Source of the DNA: Methanobacteriota archaeon
Lineage (GTDB): Archaea; Thermoplasmatota; Thermoplasmata; Lutacidiplasmatales; UBA184
DNA length: 41,819 nt
Direction of reading: 5' to 3'
NCBI GenBank assembly: GCA_013290045.1
Contig: JABCYU010000004.1
Coordinates: 1-41,819 of the forward strand
The translations under genes were made by a program, and so were the position numbers. Positions within the stretch are counted from its first letter, which is position 1. The number at the start of each line of letters is the position of its first letter. This document shows positions 1 to 8,632 of this stretch, piece by piece. The notes under the pieces were generated by a model, which saw only the letters and a list, made by a program, of their open reading frames with translations, did no database searches and was not told the origin of the DNA.

Positions 1-1
1 T

Positions 2-1465
2 CCGATCTCGTACCTCTTCGGGACCCGGGGGGACGTCGTCAACGACACCAGCCACCTCGAGGTCGGGAACTTCAGCGCGGGACCCGGCCCCGACGGGTTC
101 GCCTACGACCCCGCCAATCGAGCGGTGTACATCTCGAACCTCAATGGCGCCAACGTCACCGTCATCAATGGAACGACGAACCTCCGCCTGACCACCATCG
201 CCGACCCGGGGTGCTCCCCGTCCTCGGAGGCGTACGACCCGACGAACCACTACCTGTACGTCGGCGACAGCTACTCCGCCAACGTCAGCGTGATCGACAC
301 GCGGACCAACACCTGGCTCCGGAACATCACGCTCGCCGCGGCCCCGACGATGGTCCTCGGGGTGGACGGCCGGAACGGCGACGTCTATCTCTCGACCGGC
401 GGCAACGTCTCCGTCCTCAACGCCACGAACGCCGTCGTCGCGACGCTCGCGAGGCCCGCTTCGGCCCCAGCGTTCGGATCGATCGTCTACGACCCGTCCG
501 CCCGGGAGCTCTACGCCCCGGAGGTGCTGACGAGCAGCGTCGGTGTCCTGCAGCCGAGGAACGCCCCCCCGCCCCCGTCGAGCTTTCCGGTGACGTTCAG
601 TGAATCCGGCCTGCCCGGGGGGACTTCCTGGACGGTGGTCTTCCGCGGGAACACGACGACGGCATCGGCTCCCGCCCCGGTGGCCTTCTCCTCCACGAAC
701 GGCTCCTTCGCCTTCCGGGTCTCGGCCCCGGCCGGCTACACGATTACTCCCCTCTCGGGCGTCGTGGACGTCGCGGGGGCGGGGGTGACCCAGGCGGTTC
801 AGTTCGCCCGCAACTATTCGCTCGTGTTCACCGAAACCGGGCTATCGGTCGGCGCCCCATGGTCCGTCGACCTCTCCGGGATGGTCCATCCGGTCTCCAT
901 GGCGAGCGTCGGCTTCGCGCTTCCCAACGGGACGTACGCGTTCTCGATCCCGGCCGTCCCGGGGTTCGTAGCCAACGTGACGAGCGGGAACGCGCAGATC
1001 CAGGGGGAGAACGCGACGGTGGCGATCGGGTTCCGGAGCACGGCCGGTCGCCCCACGTTCGCCGTCACCTTCGCCGAGACGGGGCTTACCACCGGTTCCC
1101 GTTGGTGGGTGACCCTGAACGGATCGGAGATGTCGGCGACCGGCGCCACCATCCGGTTCCTCGAGCCGAACGGGACGCTCTCGTACAACCTGAGCGGCCC
1201 GGCCGGCGAGCGAGCGGCCGTTGCGATGGGACAGGTGACCGTGACCGGGAACCCGACCTCGGTGAGCGTGACCTTCACGGCGAATTCGAGCGTGCCGGGC
1301 ACCCAGCCGATCTCATCCCCGCCCGGTTGGGGGTCGATCGGGCTGGGGCTCCTCGGCGTCGCGATCGTGGTGGTCATCGGACTCGTGCTCCTGCTCTGGC
1401 GCCGCCGGCGAATTCCGCCCGCCGCCCCCTCGCTCCCGCCCCCGCAAGCCGCCCCACCGAAGTAG
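2..1465 (+). CDS. 5'-truncated cell-surface protein: YVTN-type propeller, three ETGL repeats, C-terminal membrane anchor
   Basis: The frame is open from the window edge, so the N-terminus is missing; a GTG at 125 is only an internal codon. The first third has YVTN/NHL-like propeller repeats with motifs such as YDPTNHYLYVGDS and YDPSARELYAP. Three repeats follow, opening with FSESGLPGGTSW, FTETGLSVGAPW and FAETGLTTGSRW near nucleotides 590, 820 and 1065. A single hydrophobic segment (about 1330-1395) is followed by five basic residues and a Pro-rich tail, giving an outside-anchor-inside topology. Many N-x-S/T sites suggest glycosylation. The ETGL repeat is common in surface proteins of Thermoplasmata (family knowledge). 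The ligand or role, such as adhesion or S-layer association, is unknown. Confidence 0.85.
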   Translation, partial: PISYLFGTRGDVVNDTSHLEVGNFSAGPGPDGFAYDPANRAVYISNLNGANVTVINGTTNLRLTTIADPGCSPSSEAYDPTNHYLYVGDSYSANVSVIDTRTNTWLRNITLAAAPTMVLGVDGRNGDVYLSTGGNVSVLNATNAVVATLARPASAPAFGSIVYDPSARELYAPEVLTSSVGVLQPRNAPPPPSSFPVTFSESGLPGGTSWTVVFRGNTTTASAPAPVAFSSTNGSFAFRVSAPAGYTITPLSGVVDVAGAGVTQAVQFARNYSLVFTETGLSVGAPWSVDLSGMVHPVSMASVGFALPNGTYAFSIPAVPGFVANVTSGNAQIQGENATVAIGFRSTAGRPTFAVTFAETGLTTGSRWWVTLNGSEMSATGATIRFLEPNGTLSYNLSGPAGERAAVAMGQVTVTGNPTSVSVTFTANSSVPGTQPISSPPGWGSIGLGLLGVAIVVVIGLVLLLWRRRRIPPAAPSLPPPQAAPPK

Positions 1466-1600
1466 GTCGTCTCGCCCCGGACCCTCGCCGGATTCCGGCC
1501 GATGTCGGACCCGCCCAACGGCGGGGTTTGGGGAGCTCGAACCCCCGGGCCAGTTCCGGTCCGGTCGGAGAGCGGGCGCCCTTCGGGCGATGCCGGGGGA

Positions 1601-2293
1601 TCAGTAGGGCACGCCGACCGCACCCGCGAGGAACCGGTTGAGCGGGTCGAGCGAACGACAGATCGCGACGAACTTCTCCGGAAACCGGGGGCCCGTCACG
1701 ACCGAGTCGGCGACCGTCTGACCCGTCGTGAACCCCTTTCGCTTGAGATCCGCGATGTACGGGTGATCCGGATCGAAACCGGGCGGTGGGCGCTTGAGCG
1801 ACTCCCCCTCGATCTCCGGCACCTGGGCGCGGACCTTCTTCCACGCGCCAGGACGCTCGGCGATCGCGGTGCGGATCTTCGCGAGGTGGGGGGGCGCGGC
1901 CTGCCAGACGCCGGCGTAGACCCACGAGTCCCCCGGTGCCAGGTGGAGAAAGAACCCGGGGAGGTGCTCCTCGTCGGCCGTGACCCCGTCGTGCCAGAAG
2001 TGGATCCCGATGCTCGTCCGGTACGGGCTCTTGTCCTTCGAGAACCGCACGTCCCGGTAGATCCGCATGATCGAGCCGCCGACCGGTCGCGGGTCGGCGA
2101 CGAGGTGGCGGCTGATCTTCTGGAGCTTCGGGCCCATGGCCTCGACGAACGCCCGGGTCGGGGCCTGGACGCTCTCATCGAACCGGCCCTTGTTCGCCTG
2201 GAACCAGTTCCGCTCGTTGTGCTTCGCGAGCTCGCGAAGGAACCGGAAGAACTCGGGGGTGAATCGCTCGGGGGCGCTGCGGTCGCTCGCCAT
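1601..2293 (-). CDS. DUF2461 (TIGR02453) family protein
   Basis: A 230-residue protein with the family hallmarks: an N-terminal FTPEFFRFLRELAKHNERNW stretch, then NKGRFDESVQAP, and the core IMRIYRDVRFSKDKSPYRTS around residues 68-88. These match the DUF2461 family, whose members are about 210-230 residues, so the gene looks intact. The biochemical function of the family is not established. It starts at ATG 2293 and is divergent from the secreted protein gene at 2473, with a 179-base spacer that contains a 13-base direct repeat and a palindromic TATA element. The product has no signal peptide or membrane segment and is expected in the cytoplasm. Confidence 0.85.
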   Translation of the reverse strand: MASDRSAPERFTPEFFRFLRELAKHNERNWFQANKGRFDESVQAPTRAFVEAMGPKLQKISRHLVADPRPVGGSIMRIYRDVRFSKDKSPYRTSIGIHFWHDGVTADEEHLPGFFLHLAPGDSWVYAGVWQAAPPHLAKIRTAIAERPGAWKKVRAQVPEIEGESLKRPPPGFDPDHPYIADLKRKGFTTGQTVADSVVTGPRFPEKFVAICRSLDPLNRFLAGAVGVPY

Positions 2294-2312
2294 GCTCGAC
2301 CTCGGCGCTCCT

Positions 2313-2382
2313 CGGAAACGTCCCGGGCGGATAGCCGTTCGGGGACCTGGCTCCCTCGGCGTCGGCCTCCGGAAACGTCCCG
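2313..2382. repeat. 13-base direct repeat in divergent promoter region
   Basis: The sequence CGGAAACGTCCCG occurs at 2313-2325 and again at 2370-2382, 57 bases apart, in the spacer between the divergent genes starting at 2293 and 2473. The flanking bases differ, so this is not a longer duplication. It could be a pair of regulator sites, but chance recurrence in GC-rich DNA is possible. Confidence 0.35.
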
Positions 2383-2436
2383 CCCGGGAAATCCGGGCGT
2401 CTACGGATTCCCCCGGGGCCCCCGGAATACTACCTC

Positions 2437-2454
2437 GGGCGGGTATACCCGCCC
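2437..2454 (+). promoter_or_regulatory. Perfect palindrome overlapping a TATA-like box
   Basis: GGGCGGGTATACCCGCCC is an exact 18-base palindrome with GTATAC at its centre (2443-2448). Its centre lies 27 bases before the ATG at 2473, the spacing expected of an archaeal box A serving a leaderless transcript. A dimeric regulator bound here would cover the TBP site. The palindrome is seen directly; the regulatory role is inferred. Confidence 0.5.
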
Positions 2455-2472
2455 CCGTCGCGGTTGGGGATC

Positions 2473-3693
2473 ATGGTCCGCAACCGGAAGGCCCGAATCC
2501 TCGGCTACTCAGCGTTGGCGCTCGTCCTGATCGCTTCGTCGGTGGGGATCCTCTCGGCGGGGGCCGCCCCGGACGATCGGGCCGGCCCGAGCCACGGCAG
2601 CAGGCCGGCGAGTCCGCCGAACACCCTCCCGCAGACCACGTTCGTCCCGGCGCCCCCGACGGGAGCGAAAGGGCCGGACGACATCACCCACCTCGCGCTC
2701 CGGGCGCTCGACCACGGACGGGACGTCGTCTGGACCGCCTACCAGAACGGGGTCAACCCGAACGGGACCGCGGGCGCTCCCGGCGGGCCCACGCACAGCA
2801 CCGTCGTGGGCTACGACCGGCTCAGCGGGGCCGTCGTGCGCAGCATCAACATCTCGGGCAAGGTCGACGGGCTCGCCGCCGACCCGTGGATGGGGACCCT
2901 GATCGCCACGGCCAACGAGGACGTCAACTCCGCCTTCCAGCTGATCTACCCGGTCACCGGCGCCGTCGCGACCTACTCGTACAGCCCGAACCCGGCCGTC
3001 TCAGGCAACGGGGGGACCGACAGCATCGCGGTCCGGGCCGGGGTGATCTACGTCGCGCACTCGAACCCGAACGACACCCGCCAGGCGACGGACTACCGGG
3101 TGACCCTCCATGCCGCGACCCTGACGGCGCAGCTGACGCCCGTCTTCTACGACGACAGCTCGGCGATCGACGTCCTCACGCACGCATCGGTGACCCTCGC
3201 GCTCACCGACCCGGACACGAACTTCATCATGCCCCACGCGAGCCCGCGCTTCGGGGGCGAGCTCGCCACCATCGGCCAGGCCGACGGCGAGATCGTCTTC
3301 GAGGCGAACGGGGCCCACCACCCCCTGCTCCACGTCCTGCCCCTCCACGACAACGTCTCCGGGAACGTGCCGCCGATCGACGGCATCGCCGTCGCGACCT
3401 GCAACGCCGGAACGCTCTACGTCGTGGACGCGAAGGCGAACACGATCCTCGCGCTCAACACGACCGGCTGGCCCGCGGGCACGGTCTTCCTCGGGGAGCC
3501 GAGCGACAACGGCAACCCGCTCGTCGGAACCCTCAACCTGAACACCGGGAACATCACGCCGCTCGGCAACCACTTCGTGAGCCCGAAGGGCCTCCTGTTC
3601 GTCCCCGACTACTCGGCGGGATGCGGCCTCGGCGGGCACGGCTGGAAGTCGCACGAGGGGGACTCCGGCTCCGAACGCGGCGAAGAGGAGTAG
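2473..3693 (+). CDS. Secreted protein of unknown function, propeller-like
   Basis: The product begins MVRNRKARILGYSALALVLI, a basic n-region and hydrophobic core ending near AGA-A, which reads as a Sec signal peptide. ATG 2473 is preferred over the TTG three codons upstream because it lies 27 bases after the TATA centre. The mature part has recurring blade-like segments (GLAADPWMGTLIATAN, TLYVVDAKANTILALN, KGLLFVPDYS), suggesting a beta-propeller of the YVTN/lactonase type, but no catalytic motif was recognised. There is no C-terminal membrane segment, and the tail is acidic and Gly/Ser-rich. The protein is probably released or loosely wall-associated. Confidence 0.75.
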   Translation: MVRNRKARILGYSALALVLIASSVGILSAGAAPDDRAGPSHGSRPASPPNTLPQTTFVPAPPTGAKGPDDITHLALRALDHGRDVVWTAYQNGVNPNGTAGAPGGPTHSTVVGYDRLSGAVVRSINISGKVDGLAADPWMGTLIATANEDVNSAFQLIYPVTGAVATYSYSPNPAVSGNGGTDSIAVRAGVIYVAHSNPNDTRQATDYRVTLHAATLTAQLTPVFYDDSSAIDVLTHASVTLALTDPDTNFIMPHASPRFGGELATIGQADGEIVFEANGAHHPLLHVLPLHDNVSGNVPPIDGIAVATCNAGTLYVVDAKANTILALNTTGWPAGTVFLGEPSDNGNPLVGTLNLNTGNITPLGNHFVSPKGLLFVPDYSAGCGLGGHGWKSHEGDSGSERGEEE

Positions 3694-3816
3694 GGCGGAA
3701 CCCCGGGGCCCCGGGACCCCCGCGCGCCCCGTCGGCTCCGTCGCGGCGGGGCCGGACGCCACCGGCGTTCGGACGCTTCCGCCAAACCCAAGAAGGAGCG
3801 GCGCGGTGGCCCACCG

Positions 3817-4608
3817 ATGCCCATCGAGTTCGAGACCGATGGGCCCGTGGCGTGGATCACCCTCAATCGACCCGAGGCGCTCAACGCGATCGACCCGGAG
3901 TCCCACGCCGAGCTCCTCGGGGCCTGGACCCGGTTCCGGGACGACGATCGCTTGCGGGTGGCGGTGCTCACCGGCGCCGGGCCGAAGGCGTTCTGCGCCG
4001 GCGTCGACCTGAAGCGGATGGGCGAGTTCTACCCGGGCGAACCGGGGCCGGAGCGCGTGGAACGGTGGAACCGGGAGCCCGGGATCGGCGGCATCACGCG
4101 CAACCTGGAGGTGGGAAAGCCGGTGCTCGCCGCGGTCAACGGGCTCTGCCTCGGAGCCGGGCTCGAGCTCGCGCTCGCCTGCGATCTGCGGATCGCGAGC
4201 GAGAACGCCACCTTCGGGCTGCCCGAGGTCCGATGGGCGATCATTCCGGGTCAGGGCGGGACCCAACGACTTCCGAGGGCGATCCCGCCGGCCGTTGCGC
4301 TGGAGATGATCCTCACGGCCCGGCCCATCGATGCCGCCCGAGCGCTCTCCGTCGGCCTCGTGAACCACGTCTACCACCCTGACCGTCTCCGGGCCGAAGC
4401 GGCCGAGCTCGCCGGGGCGATCGCCGCCCACCCGGCGCGGGCCGTCCGGAACGCGCTCGCCGCGGTGCGCGGAGGCCTCGCATTGCCGCTGTCGGATGGC
4501 CTGCGGCTCGAGCAGGAGCTCGCGGACCCGCTCCGCGACGCTCCGGACAACCGGGAAGCCCGAGCCGCGTTCCGCGAAAAGCGGGCTCCCCGATGGTCCG
4601 ACCCCTGA
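3817..4608 (+). CDS. Enoyl-CoA hydratase/isomerase (crotonase) family protein
   Basis: 263 residues, the usual crotonase length. The N-terminus VAWITLNRPEALNAI and the oxyanion-hole segment KAFCAGVDLKRM are typical. GAGLELALACDLRIASENA followed by FGLPEV carries both glutamates that act in hydratases, so hydration of trans-2-enoyl-CoA is more likely than a pure isomerase role. GQGGTQRLPRAI matches the family after the second Glu. It would act in cytoplasmic fatty-acid or branched acyl-CoA degradation. No other beta-oxidation gene is adjacent, so the substrate cannot be named. It starts at ATG 3817. Confidence 0.93.
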   Translation: MPIEFETDGPVAWITLNRPEALNAIDPESHAELLGAWTRFRDDDRLRVAVLTGAGPKAFCAGVDLKRMGEFYPGEPGPERVERWNREPGIGGITRNLEVGKPVLAAVNGLCLGAGLELALACDLRIASENATFGLPEVRWAIIPGQGGTQRLPRAIPPAVALEMILTARPIDAARALSVGLVNHVYHPDRLRAEAAELAGAIAAHPARAVRNALAAVRGGLALPLSDGLRLEQELADPLRDAPDNREARAAFREKRAPRWSDP

Positions 4609-4663
4609 GGGGGCGGCCGCGCCGGCGTTCCCGACGGATCGCGAACGCGTCCGATCGGGGACG

Positions 4664-5170
4664 CTAGTCGCCCGACTCGAGTTCGGCGCACGTGGCGCGG
4701 GCGAGCCGCTCGAGCAGGGGGGTTCCGACCTCGGAGAGGGCGTGGGCGACGAGCATCGAGGGGGGCGTGGTCGAGCAGGCGACGCGCAGGGTCGATCCTC
4801 CCTCGATCGCTCCGGGAAGGAACGGAACGCCGGACCCCACGGAGGCACGCGGGACGACGAGCAGGTACAACCACGCGTCCGGTTCCTCCGGGGGCGGGGC
4901 CGACGATCGGACCGGAGACCAATCGACCCGTCGGCGCCACCCGACGGTCCCGGGCGGAACGACCCCGTAGGGCACGTCGACGACGGGTCCGAGGCGGAAC
5001 CCGGTGTACTCCCGGAGCTCGGCGACGTGGAGCGCGGCCTCGTCGAAATCCTCGCGCAGGCTCTCGATTGCCTCGCGCTCCACGGCCACGGGTGCCGGTG
5101 CCGGGCGGTGGGGAGGGGCTCCGCGGGGGCCGGGGGTCGCTCGTTTGGTGCGGTGGGGGGGCGAAGACAT
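4664..5170 (-). CDS. Conserved-looking hypothetical protein, 168 residues
   Basis: I do not recognise this family. A Pro/Arg-rich N-terminus (about 28 residues) is followed by a compact region starting VAVEREAIESLREDFDEAAL, then VVDVPYGVVPPGTVGWRRRV and a hydrophobic strand AWLYLLVVPRASVG, ending in an amphipathic helix LLERLARATCAELESGD. The pattern looks like a small alpha/beta cytoplasmic protein without a signal or membrane segment. ATG 5170 lies about 23 bases after the AT-rich element TACTTTC (5188-5197 region, minus strand), consistent with a leaderless start and supporting a real gene. Confidence 0.6.
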   Translation of the reverse strand: MSSPPHRTKRATPGPRGAPPHRPAPAPVAVEREAIESLREDFDEAALHVAELREYTGFRLGPVVDVPYGVVPPGTVGWRRRVDWSPVRSSAPPPEEPDAWLYLLVVPRASVGSGVPFLPGAIEGGSTLRVACSTTPPSMLVAHALSEVGTPLLERLARATCAELESGD

Positions 5171-5248
5171 GCGGCACGGGACCCTTTTGAAAGTACAAGA
5201 AAGCGGCGGTACCGAGGCGCTCGATGGCCCGGGGACAGGGGCCGTGGC

Positions 5249-7816
5249 CTACCCGAGCCGCCCGGGGGACTGGATCGGCGGGCGGTCGCCCGCAGGCCGG
5301 TGAATCGGCCAGAGGCGCCGCAGCATCAGGGCGGCCGTCGCGGCGATGAGGAGGGCCGCGGGGGAGGCGACGAGCAGCTGGAGCGGCCAACCGGAACTCG
5401 GGAGCAGGTGGAACCCGAGCGGCCCCGTCGCGTTCGCCGTCAGCGCGCAGACGGGGGCCCGCGCGCAACTCGGGGTCCGATTGAGGGCGAGGACGAGCGT
5501 CGGCAAGTTCCCCGACGGGGTGAGGACGACGAGCGAGGAACGGCTCTCATAGCCCGACGCGGAGCCGACGACCACCGCCGGGCCGGGGGGACCGAGGAGG
5601 GAGAATCGGACGGTCCCGTCGGCTCCGGTCGTCCCGGAGAAGTTGGGGGCGACGGAGACCGTGCCCCCGGAGATCGGCGAGCCATCCGACCGGTCGATGA
5701 GGCGGACGGTGAGGTTGTCGCCGCTCGGAGCTCCCAGGGAGATCAGCCAGGTCGTCGTCGTCGCCCACGGATGGTACCCCGGCCCGTAGCGCACCGGGGC
5801 CAGGCCGGGCGCCGATACGCTCACCGTGAAGTTGGCGCCGCCGATGGTGACGTTGAACCAACCTCCGTGCCCCGTGGAGAATCGCACGGGTCCGACCGAC
5901 AAGGGGTCGATGGAGGTCAGTACCCCGCTCGCTCCGATGATCGGAGCGCCATCCGACCCGCGGACGACCTCGATCCGCAGCGGGCCGCTCGGCCTCAGGG
6001 TGAGATTGGCGAGGACGTTCGCGTTCGGGGGAGTGAGGACCGAGTCGTTGGATCCCGAGTACCCGGAGCGGGAGCCGCTGAACGTGAGAACCCCCCCGGC
6101 GAACGGCAGCCTCAGGGGGCCGAGCTGCCCGGTGCCGTCGCAGGTTCCGAGGATCACGCTACCATCGAGCGTGACCGTCACGTTCGGGAGGGGAACGGGA
6201 CCCGTCGACCCGCCGATCCCCCAACACCGGATGGTGGCGATCGGGAGGTCCTGGAGCCGGATGGTGAGCGCGGCATGCGCGGCGAAGGGGGCGCTGTACC
6301 ACAGCGTCTTGGTGTAGTACCCCAGGCGGGTGACGGTGACGTTCCAGCCGATCCCCGGTGAGACGTACGCCCGGACCGTCCCGTTCGGATCGGTCGTGCC
6401 CGGTGTGGGGCTGCACGGCCCGTCGTACACGATGCTCGCGCCCACGACCGGAGCGCCGGTGGCGAGGTCGAGGACGGTGACGTTCAGCTCGGTGGAGGTC
6501 GGCGGGCATTTGGGGGGAGGCCCGTGGCTCCCGTTCGGCAGTTTCGGGATGAAGCAGTTCGGGAACGGCGGATTCGGAGACTCCAACAGCCAGGTATTCA
6601 CCGGGAGACCAGCGAGGGAAGGACTGGCCGACCAGACGAACATTCCCGCGCAGCCGTTCTGCTCCGGCTCGGCCACAGTCGGGTCGTACAGCGGTGGGGG
6701 CTGGTCCGAGAACTGGATCGTCGCCCACTGCCGGGTGGCCGGATCGAACAGCTCGGTGTCGTCGAGCACCCTCGGTCCGGACGCCCCGGGCTGGAACCCC
6801 CCGAACAGGAGGGTGGCGTTCTGCGTCGGGTCCCACTCGAAGGCCGGCGACGCCCTCGGGAAGATGACCGCGCCGGTGGCGTTGACGACTCGCCACGCCG
6901 TGTCCCCGGGTCGGTAGGTCCACAGCGTGCTCGAGCAGGTGGTCCCGCACCCCCCGAACAGGTAGAACTGCCGGTCGACGGTGTCGAAGATCATCGACGA
7001 GCCAAACATCGGCGCCGGGGCCCCCGCGAGGAACAGTTGGGTCCAGGTGCGGGTGGAGAGGTTCAGCATCCACGTGTCGTTCCACAACGCCTCGCCGGTC
7101 GAGCTCCCGTATCGGAACGAAGGGTCGACCCCTCCTTCCAGGATCGCGATGTTCCGGGCCGGGTCGACGGCCATCGCCGCGCTCTGGCGGGCGGACGGCG
7201 ACGGGCCGTGGGTCGCGTTCGTCCAGTTCTCGCGGGCGAAGTCGAACACCCACGTCTCGTTCGACACGCGCTGCTGGGTGAGGTTGGTGATCCCCCCGAA
7301 GATGACCCCGATCCCGAGGGTGGGATCCGAGCCCGACGACATGTTCGCCCGGGGAGTGGGCGCGTATCCCAATGGCAGATTCCACTCCGACCAGTTGTAC
7401 GGGGTCGAATTGTACTCGATCGTCGTGTTTCCGAGACCGCCGCTCGCGAGACCGCCAAAGATCGTCAGGTTGTTCGTGGGATTGTCGATGAGGAACGCGC
7501 CGCCTTCCCCCAAGGTGTGGCTGTTGTCCCCGGGCCCGTAGATCCACCAGCCGATCGACCAATCGTAGCCCCGTTGGACATCTGGGTGCACGAGAGGCCC
7601 CCGGAGTCCCGGCAACGTGCCCGTCCCGCCCTCCGCGCTCCGGGCTAGCTCCCGAGGATGGGTTCCGGCGGTCCCGGGCGAATGGGGCGCCCCGCGGGCA
7701 TCCACGGGCGGGGAGGTGAACAATAACGACGAGACCGAGACGAAGGCGATCGTCACCGCCATCCACGGGACCGCGACGGCGCCGGGTCTGCTCGGGGACC
7801 AAGGGGAGCGGTTCAT
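5249..7816 (-). CDS. Large surface protein: Kelch-type propeller plus carboxypeptidase-regulatory-like repeats
   Basis: About 855 residues. The start is set at ATG 7816, which overlaps the upstream TGA as ATGA; the longer frame would put 43 non-signal residues in front. MNRSPWSPSRPGAVAVPWMA plus the following hydrophobic run is a signal peptide. Residues of roughly 90-430 hold Kelch/galactose-oxidase-like blades (LTIFGGLASGG, GVIFGGITNL, FYLFGGCG, LLFGGFQPG). At least three Ig-like regulatory repeats follow, with motifs such as ATGAPVVGASIVYDG and SDGSPISGGTVSVAPN. A membrane helix near the C-terminus (LLVASPAALLIAATAALML) ends in a short basic tail. The predicted product is an anchored, heavily N-glycosylatable exoprotein; its ligand is unknown. 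It is co-oriented and coupled with a thioredoxin-fold gene. Confidence 0.85.
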   Translation of the reverse strand: MNRSPWSPSRPGAVAVPWMAVTIAFVSVSSLLFTSPPVDARGAPHSPGTAGTHPRELARSAEGGTGTLPGLRGPLVHPDVQRGYDWSIGWWIYGPGDNSHTLGEGGAFLIDNPTNNLTIFGGLASGGLGNTTIEYNSTPYNWSEWNLPLGYAPTPRANMSSGSDPTLGIGVIFGGITNLTQQRVSNETWVFDFARENWTNATHGPSPSARQSAAMAVDPARNIAILEGGVDPSFRYGSSTGEALWNDTWMLNLSTRTWTQLFLAGAPAPMFGSSMIFDTVDRQFYLFGGCGTTCSSTLWTYRPGDTAWRVVNATGAVIFPRASPAFEWDPTQNATLLFGGFQPGASGPRVLDDTELFDPATRQWATIQFSDQPPPLYDPTVAEPEQNGCAGMFVWSASPSLAGLPVNTWLLESPNPPFPNCFIPKLPNGSHGPPPKCPPTSTELNVTVLDLATGAPVVGASIVYDGPCSPTPGTTDPNGTVRAYVSPGIGWNVTVTRLGYYTKTLWYSAPFAAHAALTIRLQDLPIATIRCWGIGGSTGPVPLPNVTVTLDGSVILGTCDGTGQLGPLRLPFAGGVLTFSGSRSGYSGSNDSVLTPPNANVLANLTLRPSGPLRIEVVRGSDGAPIIGASGVLTSIDPLSVGPVRFSTGHGGWFNVTIGGANFTVSVSAPGLAPVRYGPGYHPWATTTTWLISLGAPSGDNLTVRLIDRSDGSPISGGTVSVAPNFSGTTGADGTVRFSLLGPPGPAVVVGSASGYESRSSLVVLTPSGNLPTLVLALNRTPSCARAPVCALTANATGPLGFHLLPSSGWPLQLLVASPAALLIAATAALMLRRLWPIHRPAGDRPPIQSPGRLG

Positions 7817-8169
7817 CGTCGCGGTCCCGGCAGCTCCGCCACGCGGCTTGGCTCGAGTCCCAGGAGGAACTCCCAGGAGGCGCGGGTGGACGCCGTCGAT
7901 CCGGGGGTGCCCGTGAGGAGGTGTTGGATCCGCCCGTCGCTCCACTCGAGGAACACTTGGGGGATCAGATAGTCGTCCGACCAGTCGCCATGGGCCTCGA
8001 CCAGGCGATCGGCGACGCGCTCCTGTTCGCGGATATCGATGTCGAGGAGGCGGAGCGGCACCCCGAGTCGCTTCGCCAGGACGGGCGCGCGTTCGGTCGA
8101 GATCGGATCACAGTGCGGACACCAGTGGGCGAGCACCAGGTCGAGGCGAACCGGGCTCGCCGACGCCAT
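7813..8169 (-). CDS. Thioredoxin-fold protein with CPHC motif
   Basis: The product reads RLDLVLAHWCPHCDPIS near the N-terminus, a beta strand leading into a C-P-H-C redox pair, the dipeptide type found in DsbA-like oxidoreductases. A cis-Pro candidate occurs in DDYLIPQVFLEW, about 65 residues later. ATG 8169 is preferred to the GTG five codons upstream. Length is about 118 residues, compatible with a minimal thioredoxin or glutaredoxin fold; no signal peptide is visible. Its stop overlaps the start of the Kelch-type surface protein (ATGA), so the two are probably translated together. A role in disulfide handling for surface proteins is possible but inferred. Confidence 0.75.
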   Translation of the reverse strand: MASASPVRLDLVLAHWCPHCDPISTERAPVLAKRLGVPLRLLDIDIREQERVADRLVEAHGDWSDDYLIPQVFLEWSDGRIQHLLTGTPGSTASTRASWEFLLGLEPSRVAELPGPRR

Positions 8170-8246
8170 CCCGCGACCCCCCACTCCCCTAGACCGCGGA
8201 CAAGCCTTGAGGATGACCTCCGGGTCGGCGCGAACTCCGGCGCCCG

Positions 8247-8256
8247 CTCAAATACC
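8247..8256 (+). promoter_or_regulatory. Box A (TATA) for the Fur-like domain gene
   Basis: CTCAAATACC stands out in GC-rich surroundings and its centre is 26 bases before the ATG at 8278, the distance expected for a leaderless archaeal transcript. Confidence 0.55.
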
Positions 8257-8277
8257 GCCGCCGCGGTCGGCGTTCCC

Positions 8278-8592
8278 ATGGCCCGCCGACGTCCGGTCCC
8301 CAAGCCGCGATCCTCCGCGAGAGCGCGAGCTCGCAAGCCACCGGCCGTCGGGCCGAAGGTGACGGTCGTCGTGCCGACCGAGATCCCGTTCCCGCCGAGA
8401 TTGCGCGAGGAGCCCCACGCGCACGCCGTCTGCCGCAACTGCGGGCGGATCGCGGGGGTGGCACTGACCCAGCTCGACCTGTTCGAGCTCGAGCTCTTGG
8501 CCGACCGTCGGCCGACCGGATGGTCGGTCGAGGGGGTCACCTTCTCCCTCACCGGCCTCTGCCCCCGATGCGGGCGCTCCGGCCCCCGGTGA
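8278..8592 (+). CDS. Stand-alone Fur-family-like metal-binding/dimerisation domain
   Basis: 104 residues. After a basic, Arg/Lys/Pro-rich N-terminus of about 35 residues comes HAHAVCRNCGRIAGVAL, then WSVEGVTFSLTGLCPRCG. The H-x-H-x-x-C-x-x-C pattern and the distal C-x-x-C are the structural Zn site and metal-sensing region of Fur/PerR/Zur proteins, and the hydrophobic pattern matches the dimerisation domain. The roughly 80-residue winged-helix DNA-binding domain of Fur is absent. The longer upstream frame contains no such domain, and the box A at 8247-8256 supports ATG 8278. It could be a truncated regulator, a partner for a full-length Fur elsewhere, or a small Zn protein whose basic N-terminus binds nucleic acid. 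Confidence 0.7.
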   Translation: MARRRPVPKPRSSARARARKPPAVGPKVTVVVPTEIPFPPRLREEPHAHAVCRNCGRIAGVALTQLDLFELELLADRRPTGWSVEGVTFSLTGLCPRCGRSGPR

Positions 8593-8632
8593 CCCCCGCG
8601 GCACTCCGGGTGGCTCGGTCGGGACGGTCGAC

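Noticed and set aside
1521-1560. T-arm-like sequence on the minus strand (GGGGGTTCGAGCTCCCC), possible tRNA
   Set aside because: No matching acceptor 5' strand, D-arm or anticodon arm was found within the required distance.
2206-2220. TGGAACCAGTTCC palindrome as an operator
   Set aside because: It lies inside the DUF2461 coding region over the conserved Asn-Trp-Phe-Gln codons, which explain it.
3001-4848. 615-codon open frame on the minus strand
   Set aside because: Antisense to the secreted protein and the crotonase gene; Arg/Gly/Pro-rich low-complexity translation typical of GC-rich shadow frames.
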